Assembly: GCA_015679605.1 (NCBI GenBank)
Contig: JAAAVE010000637.1
Coordinates: 1,432-15,700 of the forward strand
DNA: 14,269 nucleotides
DNA from: Podila epigama
Lineage: Eukaryota; Mortierellomycota; Mortierellomycetes; Mortierellales; Mortierellaceae
Direction: 5' to 3'
In this document: one piece after another, positions 7,883 to 14,269 of the stretch
Position numbering within the stretch: position 1 is the stretch's first letter
Layout of the letters: each line of letters opens with the position of its first letter
Notes under the pieces: generated by a model
What the model saw: only the letters and a program-made list of their open reading frames with translations
Databases searched by the model: none
What the model was told of the DNA's origin: nothing
Translations under genes and position numbers: made by a program

Positions 7883-10800
7883 CTAAATTCGTTGAAGATG
7901 TAGCCCAGCGGCGTTTTCTGCGCCAAAGGTCTTTTTCTCAACCGACATCAACTCGGTGACAAAACCAATGTTGGGGCACATGCATGGGCGTTGCGTCAGG
8001 ACATGTTGGTAAGCCTTGTTCAGAGGCCAGTGAAGGTGCATCATCAAGTACGCAATCGTTGCCGTTACCGATCGCGACTTGCCTGCTTTGCAGTGGACAT
8101 AGATAGGAGAGTCTTTGGATGAAGCTAATAAAGAGAGAGATGGAGAGAAAAAAAGCGTGTTAGAGTCATGTCGACATTATATATATAAAAAAAAAGCGCG
8201 TGTCGTTATTCATTCCTCCTTTCTCAACTTACCAATAATCTCGACAGCATTCAACAAACCGGCGCTGACATCGGCCTCAATATGATCTTGGACACCAATC
8301 TTGTGGTATTCAAATTGACCAGCTTTCTGGATGAGGACCTTGTCCTCACATTCTTGAGCCATGTTCAGCACTCGTCGGACACCGAGACCCTCGAGCTCTT
8401 CTACCTGGGCTTGTGTCACAATCTCGGGTCCAAGGTAGAGAAAATTGGGCAGGATACACGAGATCTCTTGCTCACCCTTGTTCTCGTCCTCTTCTTCATC
8501 ATCATCCCGCTCGTCATGGCTTTGATCATATTCCATTGAGCAATCCTCTTGGTAATAGTATTGCTTTTGCTGATAATAGTCGTATTGTCCAGAGGCATCA
8601 TTGCGGCTAAACATGCGGGATTGGTACTCGAGGTGAAAATCATTTCTCATCATGCTATGGTGGTGGTGGTGATGTTGTTGACCATGACTTCCTTCAGGTG
8701 AGACAGATGAGAGGTCAGTCTCGCTCTCTTCACCTCCCTCGCGGATAGACATGGTAGTGTTCGTGTTGAGAGAAGAGAATGATCGCTTGGACTTTAGTGA
8801 GAGTTGCAGACCATTAAAATGACCACTGCCGTTGATCGAGTGGGCATCGGCCGACCAGGCCGACGTTGCTGACGAGGGGAAGAAGGCATTGTCGGTTGAA
8901 GCCGAAGGAGGACCATTCATCAAATCCATGGAGTGGTTGCTGACCATGGACATGGCAGGCGACAATGCTGGAGCTGAGGTCTGGTTTGGCACCGTCAACC
9001 AACAGTTATTCTTTTGCTGGTGAGGTTGTTGTAGTTGTTGTGACGATTGTTGCTGAATAAAGGTATTGTTGGGAGAGGGAATCACGAGTGGCTTCAGGTT
9101 TGGTGCCGATGCAGAGTGTACGGTTTGGGACCGATTCAATCCTGCTGGGCGTTGAAGTGACTTTGTGTTGAGTGAGAAGAGACTCTCGCGACGGGCTGGC
9201 GCCTTGTGGCCGGTTCCGGCTGGAGTCTTGGGTGTAAAGGTCACAGAAGCTGTGTCAATGGACAGCGATGGCTTCTTTGACACACGCATGGGAATCTCTT
9301 CCTCCTTGAAGTTGGGGGTAAGTGGAGGAGACGACATGGAGGGTGAGGACGCCATTGAGGAATGGTCGCCACCTTCATTTAGCAAAAACTTTTCACCTGC
9401 ATCCCATGTTCGGAATGCTTCAAATCCGCCCTCAAGATACCAGACACGGATATGCTGAGGAGTTGGGTTTGTGGTGTTGTTGTTGTTGTTGTTGCTGAGG
9501 CATTGTCCTGCACCTTGTTCCAGAACACTGACCAAAGTCCAGGCAGCAGAAGCGGATCGACCATATTCCTCCGTACCAGAGCTCATTTCCTGGTCCAGAA
9601 CAATAATGTCGACGGGTTCTTCTGATCCAGAGGTACGCCAGCTTTCTTGAAGACTATGGAAGAACTCTTTGTCAGAGGGCATTGTGATGAAGGATTCGAT
9701 TGAACATGAGGCGACAGCCACGCCACGTCGGTATCGCCGCACGAGGAGTGTGGGCATGTTGATGTTGATCGAATGTTGGATGGAGAGAGGTGAAAAGTCG
9801 GACTGGGGCCGCAGATCGAGGATGAGTGGTCTATGTTGAGAACGCCGTGGACCAGCACAGGCGTTATGGTTGTTGTTATTGTGGGAGGAGGAGGAGGAGG
9901 TAATGTGGTGTTGAGAAGAGGCCATTTCTGCACCCTCGATGAGTGTAGCCAGCTTGGCTGGAGATATGGAGGCTGCGGGGTAGGGTATCATGTCCGACTT
10001 TGATGGAGAAGTAATGGTGTGTGTGGGCTGAGATGGCGTGAACGATGGAGGGGAGCATGCGAGTGAAGGTAAGGAGAGAAAGGATGATGTGGGTGGGGAC
10101 ATTGACATTGTGGAGATGGGTGAAGGTACTGTGGTTGTCGATGCTGTTACTGTTGGCGGTGGTGATACAGAAAAGAGTGGAGTAACAATGGTGGGACAAT
10201 GAGGTGAGGAGAATGCTGGAGAGAGTGGGGTATGTTGTTGAAGAGTTGCAGAGACGGGAGTTGCAAGGATGGTGTTCAAGGTGGGTGTGAGTGTAGGCGT
10301 GGGTGCGGAGATGACCAAAGCGAGCGGACGAGAGGGTGATGGGTCCACATCCATTGTCTTTTTGGCTGAAGTGCTGGCGCCTGCTGGCGTCAAGGTATGG
10401 GAGACATCTGCAGGATGGATTCCAGTTGAAGCTGAGGTGGATGACGATGATGATGATGAGAATGAAAGAGACGTCGCGGTAGATAGAGATAAGGATAATG
10501 AAGGTGAGGAAGAAGATGGTGGTGGTGGACATGGTGAGGCCAAAGTTGGGATGGAAGAAGAAGAAGGTACTCGTGGGGAATGTGGTGGCGAAGGAGTGCG
10601 AGGTCTGGAGGAAGGTGCGGTCATAGAGTTCCTGCCATAGTAATAATATTTTTGGAGGGAAATGCGCTTTGAGGGAGAAGGGGATTTGCCGGTGGAGGAT
10701 TGGGATTGAGTGTGGGTGAAGGTGTAGGCGGATGGTGGGGTGAGCATGAAGGTGGTTGAGTGGTAAGGAGAGACGACGTCGAGCGCGGTTGGAGCGGATG

Positions 10801-11167
10801 ACTTTTTGGCGAGGACACCCTTGACATGGCTACTCCGGGGCCATGCGCGTGGGATGGGTGTAGGGGTGGGTGCGAGAGTGAGTGGTTGTTGTTTCTTGGC
10901 GTAGAGACGCGTTTCTTTGTCGGATGCGCGTTGTGACCGAGCATGTGAATGTGAAGATTCTGTTTCTGGTGCCAAGAACGCGTAGATTGAGTTGTATGTA
11001 TATAGCATTTGATATAGTAGTTGTAGTTGATATAGTAGTTGTAGTTGATATAGTAGTTGTGGTTGTAGTTGTTGTAGATCGTAAAGAGTGAAGTGATAAA
11101 AAGTAGATGAGAATGTAATGAGAAAAGAAGAAGAAGAAAGGTCTTTGTTTAATATACATTTATACAC
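7883..11167 (-). CDS. MAP kinase phosphatase-like protein: rhodanese-like plus dual-specificity phosphatase domains
   Basis: Two exons: 11167-8233 and 8124-7883, with an intron of 108 nt at 8232-8125 (donor GTAAGT, acceptor TTATTAG). The joined frame is 1058 aa if the first ATG is used; downstream in-frame ATGs at 11008, 10747 and 10624 are alternatives. Residues about 445-585 form a rhodanese-like domain (RPLILDLRPQSDF to YLEGGFEAFRTW) with no visible catalytic Cys. It carries a basic kinase-docking motif, TLLVRRYRRG, in the place where animal MKPs have their motif. The dual-specificity domain spans about 906-1045: SCILPNFLYLGP, then GVQDHIEAD with the likely general-acid Asp, then HCKAGKSRS with nucleophile Cys near 990 in the last exon. 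The rest is Ser/Pro/Thr-rich and probably disordered, with His6 and acidic runs. Expected role: dephosphorylating Thr/Tyr of an activated MAP kinase, by homology. Which kinase is unknown. Confidence 0.9.
11009..11062 (-). repeat. Three tandem 18-base repeats at the phosphatase 5' end
   Basis: Plus-strand unit TTGATATAGTAGTTGTAG occurs three times head to tail (11009-11026, 11027-11044, 11045-11062), the last with one mismatch. If translated in the phosphatase frame it gives a LLYQLQ repeat, which looks unlike the rest of the protein and argues that this part may be leader rather than coding. Confidence 0.92.
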
Positions 11168-11378
11168 AATTTCAATTCAATTCGTTCAAATCCAAGTAGC
11201 AAACAAACACAAAAAAGCACTGTCCATGCAACGACGTCAATAGCCTCCAAACAGCCTCCAAAGAGGGCGGTGCAATGATAAAAATAAAAGCCACCCATAT
11301 GACCATAACCATAGAATAAGAATAAGAATAAGAATAAAATAAAATAGGGCTTGGCTTTTTGGGCTTGGCCTTTTTGGG

Positions 11379-11404
11379 CTATTTAAGCACTGTCGTGTGA
11401 TTGG
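11379..11404 (-). promoter_or_regulatory. CCAAT box and TATA-like element upstream of phosphatase
   Basis: On the minus strand a CCAAT pentamer (11404-11400) is followed about 12 bases later by CTTAAATAGC (11388-11379), a TATA-like element. They lie about 210-240 bases before the ATG at 11167, a plausible core promoter. Inferred from motif and spacing only; if the remote exon at 12182-12008 is real, this would be intronic or a second promoter. Confidence 0.35.
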
Positions 11405-11565
11405 CCAAAAAAGGATTTTAGGTTGGATAGGGCTATTCATAGCTTTCTGTCTCCTCCCCTTCTCCTCCGCCCTCTTCAACAAATCGAACGGACAAATGTG
11501 GCACAAATAAACCATAATTGGCATTAAAGTTCGATATATCATGCCAAAAATAGGTGTGAAGAGAT

Positions 11566-11590
11566 GGAGTGGAGTGGAGTGGAGTGGAGT
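11566..11590 (+). repeat. GGAGT pentanucleotide array
   Basis: Five perfect GGAGT units head to tail in the non-coding region upstream of the phosphatase gene. Confidence 0.92.
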
Positions 11591-12007
11591 AGGGGTGACA
11601 TGTTGTTGTTGTTGATGTATGTGTGTGTGTGTGTGCGTATGAATAAATGTGGTGGTGGTGTGGTGTGGTTCAGCACAAGGCGAGGCAAAAGTTGTGTATT
11701 TGTGTGTATTTTGCATGCATACGTGTCTCAGTCAGTGGTGAATGGGGTGTAGAACCTTTTGGAGGGAGAGTGTTGTTGGTGGGTGGAATGACGACAAGTT
11801 GCAGCGTATATTGAGATGACAAACGCTTGACTGTGGCAAAAAAAAGGGTGATGTGGTTGGAATCGGAAAACATGTCGATCCGAGGAAAGAGAATAAAGGA
11901 GTTCATAAATGTAGTAGAATATGAACTCTCTCTCTATCTCTCTATGTGTGCGTGTGAATGTGTATGTGTATGGATGTGTAAAAGTGATAAAGTGCTTTGC
12001 GTTTTAC

Positions 12008-12182
12008 CTGATACACTCCGAGACTTTTCATGGTGGATGCTGAACGGGTGGACATGATGGATGCAGGGTGAGTTGGGTGAGTCTGGGGATGAAGGTGAAC
12101 ATGGTCGGTCATCGACTGGACTCTGTTGTGATGAAGACCAACAACACAAGGCGCTCTGAAGTGAAGAAGTCATGTCTCTCAT
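12008..12182 (-). CDS. Candidate 5' coding exon of the phosphatase gene
   Basis: The minus strand has an ATG at 12182-12180, then 58 codons that read as normal-complexity Ser/Pro-rich protein (MRDMTSSLQSALCCWSSSQQ at the start, SSPDSPNSP in the middle, HEKSRSVS at the end). It finishes in TCAG|GTAAAA, a good donor in phase 1. The phosphatase frame has acceptors CCAG|AA at 10966/10965 and ACAG|AA at 10960/10959 in the same phase, which would give SVSETESSHSHARSQR. A TATA-like run (minus strand, about 12236-12228) lies some 50 bases before the ATG. Against it: the intron would be about 1042 nt, long for this window, and the acceptor has little polypyrimidine. It could instead be an unrelated short exon or chance. 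Confidence 0.35.
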
Positions 12183-12454
12183 AGAGTCTCGTGTACTGTG
12201 CTATTGTGTCTGTATGTTGTATATGTTGTATATATTGTGTGTTATGTGTTGTGTGTTGTATGGCGATAGTGTAATGGTATGAATGGCTGTAAGAATGGTT
12301 GGTTAGACGGGTAGATTGAATGGGTGTATGAATGCAGTATGTTGAATGAATGGGCGTCAAGAACGAATGAATGAATGAGAAAATGAATGCGTAAAGAGTG
12401 AGAATGAGAGTTAGAATGAGAATGAGACTGAAGCAAAGCAAAAGATGTGTGGCG

Positions 12455-12532
12455 AAGTGCGTGAAGAGTGAAGAGTGAAGAGTGAAGAGAGTGAAGTGCG
12501 TGAAGAGTGAAGAGTGAAGAGTGAAGAGTGAG
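12455..12532 (+). repeat. Two-level tandem repeat: 39-base duplication of GTGAAGA units
   Basis: A 39-base block (12455-12493) is followed directly by a second copy (12494-12532), identical over the first 35 bases. Each block is itself built from four GTGAAGA-type heptamers introduced by AAGTGC. Confidence 0.88.
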
Positions 12533-12700
12533 TGAAGAATGAGTTGTGCGTGCAAAGTGAAAGAAAAGATAAAAAAAGAGAAAAAAAAATAAATCGGTTT
12601 CATTCGCCGCCTCAATGGTCCATCCCTCCGTCAATCCGTCCATCCTTCCGCCCGATAAATGTCATGTCTGCTGTTAAACGCCATTTTTCATTTTCTTTTC

Positions 12701-12723
12701 TTTTTTTTTTTTTTTTTTTTTTT
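12701..12723 (+). repeat. T23 homopolymer tract
   Basis: Uninterrupted run of 23 T on the plus strand, preceded by a C/T-rich stretch. Confidence 0.88.
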
Positions 12724-12924
12724 GTTATCGCCAATAACACACACAATCACAATCAGAGCAGATATGTGCATTGCGGATGGGCCGATGGGATAAAAAGAGA
12801 GACCAAAAAAAAAACAACAGATAGATAGACATGTAAATAAATAGCGTTCCCATCCTGTTACCGTCATTGCGTACCAACCAAAGCTATTTAACAACCAGAG
12901 CAGTTACATGCTATCATCGTCGGA

Positions 12925-12957
12925 AAACATCCTTCGTGCTTGACATCAAGGATGTTT
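12925..12957. repeat. Perfect 10-bp inverted repeat (hairpin)
   Basis: AAACATCCTT at 12925-12934 and AAGGATGTTT at 12948-12957 are exact reverse complements separated by 13 bases. It lies about 250-280 bases past the CRAL-TRIO stop on the minus strand, in otherwise normal-complexity DNA. It could be a 3'-end RNA hairpin or a protein site; no known element is recognised. Confidence 0.7.
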
Positions 12958-13014
12958 GCATCCGAGAGCGGAAAACAACTAGGATCATCGTCATCGACAT
13001 CATCATCATCATTG

Positions 13015-13062
13015 TAATTATTATTATTATTGTTATTATTATTGTTATTATTATCATCCTTC
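13015..13062 (+). repeat. ATT/GTT trinucleotide microsatellite
   Basis: About 15 triplets, mostly ATT with two GTT interruptions, flanked by CATCAT triplets on both sides. Non-coding in the model used here. Confidence 0.9.
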
Positions 13063-13202
13063 ATCTTCGTCATCTTCTTCCATTGTTACTTGCAAATCAA
13101 AACAGTGTTATTGTGAGAACTGCATATTCATATCTCGTTCAGCCCATGAGCTGGTGAAAAGGAGGGGGGTAAAAAAAAACAAACCTGTCTTCATTCTCAG
13201 AT

Positions 13203-14269
13203 TCACTGCTTAACTTCATTCACGCATAGCTCTGCATAACTTACAGCGTATGTGTTTAAGTGACATGTACATGTAAAGTTATTGTTGTTCACCCAGTTGA
13301 CACTGCCATCATCGAGAGCAACAGGTGGGTTCGACCGATGGAACATGTTCCGGGCACGGATATAGGGATCCATGCGGAAGAACGCTACCCGGAGATCCTT
13401 CGCCACCTGTTCACGCTCTGCCTCAATCTCAGCCTCGGTTCGTGCAGACGCCTTGGGTGTACCAACCGCAATCCATTCTCGCGTTAATTCCTCAAACTTC
13501 CAAAATGTCTGACGCCACTCTGCTACTGCCTTCTCCTTTGTCTCTGTATCCTCGAGCCGCTTATTCTCGCCCTCTTGGGCCCGCATATATGTGTACTTGA
13601 ACTTGTTCTTGCCGCTCTTGTACTGTGTCGGCAAGTGGTTCGCGTCAATATACCGAGTCAACTCGATGTCATTACGGGTGACGCAGACCTTGGCTGCCAC
13701 GACGGGATCTAGCCATGGCCGAATGACCTCCCATACGCCCCAAAAGACAGAAGGTGCACCATGGATAATAATGCGTCCAAGCGATTCTGGGTAGTACGCC
13801 TCAAAGACCGTCTCGAGGCACTTGGCCATGTTAAAGTCCATGTTGGAAAGTGAGATCCCAGTCAAATCAAAGACAAGGCACACTGTCTCCACAGGATGCT
13901 CCAAAAGAACGCGTCCAGCCTCCATGACATATACTATGAATTTCTCCAAGGTCTTGGCAGGTTGGTCATCAGGCCAGTGAAGCCGAGCATTCAAGTATCT
14001 ATATTGTGTTTATGGTTAGAGGCGATTGTATACGTGATAGCTAGCGATTATCTTGAAGAGAGATTGACATTTGAGAAGGAGGTAGTGGAGGAGGTGGTGG
14101 AGGTGGAGGTGGAGGAAACAGAAGAGACAAAAGAAATAAACTTACGCGACGATGCGACCTTCCTTGTCCGTGCCGTTAATATAAAACTTTCCACTCTTCA
14201 ACTGCTCAAGGAATTTTGGGTATTGAGAATCCAACTTGTCGTCTGAGGAATACTTGACTGCAGAGATAT
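13203..14269 (-). CDS. CRAL-TRIO (Sec14/CSR1-like) lipid transfer protein, C-terminal part (runs off right edge)
   Basis: Two exons are visible: 14269-14146 (5' cut by the window edge) and 13998-13203, with an intron of 147 nt at 14145-13999 (GTAAGT...ATATAG). They join as GC|A, giving NGTDKEGRIVAYLNARLHWP, which reads smoothly across the junction. The CRAL-TRIO lipid-binding core follows: VCLVFDLTGISLSNMDF, then FEAYYPESLGRIIIHGAPSVFWGVWEVIRPWLDP and VAAKVCVTRNDIELTRYI. A charged helical tail follows (residues ETKEKAVAEWRQTF and an AEIEAEREQ run) and then DPYIRARNMFHR. This order matches fungal CSR1-type Sec14 homologues, which bind phosphatidylinositol and move it between membranes or support lipid signalling; the substrate here is by homology. 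The CRAL-TRIO N-terminal helical domain lies outside the window. The stop is TGA at 13205-13203. Confidence 0.92.

Larger units (their letters stand above)
11168..12007. other. Upstream region (or long intron) of phosphatase gene, repeat-rich
   Basis: No independent CDS supported. It contains AATAAG hexamer repeats (about 11312-11347), a short imperfect duplication around 11349-11380, a GGAGT pentamer array, (GT)7 at 11621-11634 and further TG- and GT-rich low-complexity sequence. The plus strand is notably C-poor from about 11560. Depending on the first exon, this is either promoter and leader or part of an intron of about 1 kb. Confidence 0.5.
12183..13202. other. Repeat-rich region between phosphatase and CRAL-TRIO genes
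   Basis: About 1 kb with no supported CDS. From 12183 to about 12560 the plus strand is very C-poor (G-poor on the minus strand), like a leader transcribed on the minus strand, and is full of GAATGA- and GTGAAGA-type repeats. T23 lies at 12701-12723. The stretch 12840-12990 is normal-complexity sequence with a perfect hairpin. An ATT/GTT microsatellite runs 13015-13062. Frames here spell only low-complexity peptides. Confidence 0.55.

Noticed and set aside
9876-10532. Minus-strand frame of 218 codons inside the phosphatase
   Set aside because: It lies in another frame of the same strand and is His/Thr/Leu-rich from repetitive codons; the longer frame has recognisable domains and a matching intron.
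10269-10640. Acidic plus-strand frame of 123 codons
   Set aside because: Antisense of the Ser/Pro/Thr-rich part of the phosphatase; Gly/Glu/Asp richness is the expected mirror of that composition.
11237-11716. Minus-strand frame of 159 codons upstream of the phosphatase
   Set aside because: Made of GT, GGAGT and AATAAG repeat translations, overlaps the CCAAT/TATA-like elements, and no homology is recognised.
11009-12545. CRISPR-like or centromere-like repeat array
   Set aside because: Repeats are short, abutting and of mixed types with no unique spacers, in a eukaryotic context; they are ordinary micro- and minisatellites.
12109-12643. Minus-strand frames of 168 and 133 codons with LHSSLFTH repeats
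   Set aside because: Direct translation of the GTGAAGA and GAATGA repeats; peptide periodicity follows the DNA repeats and no start context or domain is seen.
12888-13073. Asn/Asp-rich minus-strand frame as a separate small gene
   Set aside because: The N and D runs are the ATT and ATC microsatellite; only about 30 residues are normal sequence, and no promoter is evident. Kept only as a possible alternative tail of the CRAL-TRIO gene.

Overview
The window looks like nuclear DNA from a filamentous fungus, most likely an early-diverging one of the Mortierellaceae type. The evidence is short GT-AG introns of about 95-300 nt, genes on both strands, a nuclear tRNA with internal Pol III boxes, long A/T homopolymers and microsatellites, Ser/Thr/Pro-rich inserts in coding regions, and an F-box/leucine-rich-repeat protein of a kind I associate with that group. 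The lineage is inference from gene style, not a database match. I saw no transposon, CRISPR array, prokaryotic operon or virus-like gene.

Layout, left to right. (1) 1-1341, minus: 5' part of an F-box/LRR gene that runs off the left edge. (2) 1342-2163: non-coding, with a CCAAT box, a palindrome, an A22 tract and a promoter-plus-leader-like segment that has no gene after it. (3) 2164-2235, plus: tRNA-Cys(GCA). (4) 2682-3703, plus: Hikeshi/OPI10 orthologue in three exons, encoding 257 aa. (5) 4061-7472, plus: endonuclease/exonuclease/phosphatase (EEP) superfamily protein in about three exons, with a large low-complexity insert and a C-terminal membrane anchor. (6) 7473-7882: short convergent intergenic spacer with a degenerate minisatellite. 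(7) 7883-11167, minus: MAP-kinase-phosphatase-like protein with a rhodanese-like domain, a basic docking motif and a dual-specificity phosphatase domain; the catalytic signature is in the last exon. A possible extra first coding exon lies at 12008-12182. (8) 11168-13202: repeat-rich, C-poor on the plus strand, read as leader/promoter of gene 7 plus the 3' flank of gene 8. (9) 13203-14269, minus: C-terminal part of a Sec14/CSR1-like CRAL-TRIO protein that runs off the right edge.

The genes appear to be independent housekeeping or signalling genes: ubiquitin-ligase adaptor, Hsp70 nuclear import, EEP hydrolase, MAPK phosphatase and lipid transfer. Nothing suggests a cluster with one joint function, and I did not find a clearly new system. 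The best leads are gene-structure questions: a donor/acceptor phase conflict in the EEP gene, a possible remote 5' exon of the phosphatase, and an intron placed so that its retention removes the phosphatase active site while keeping the kinase-docking region.
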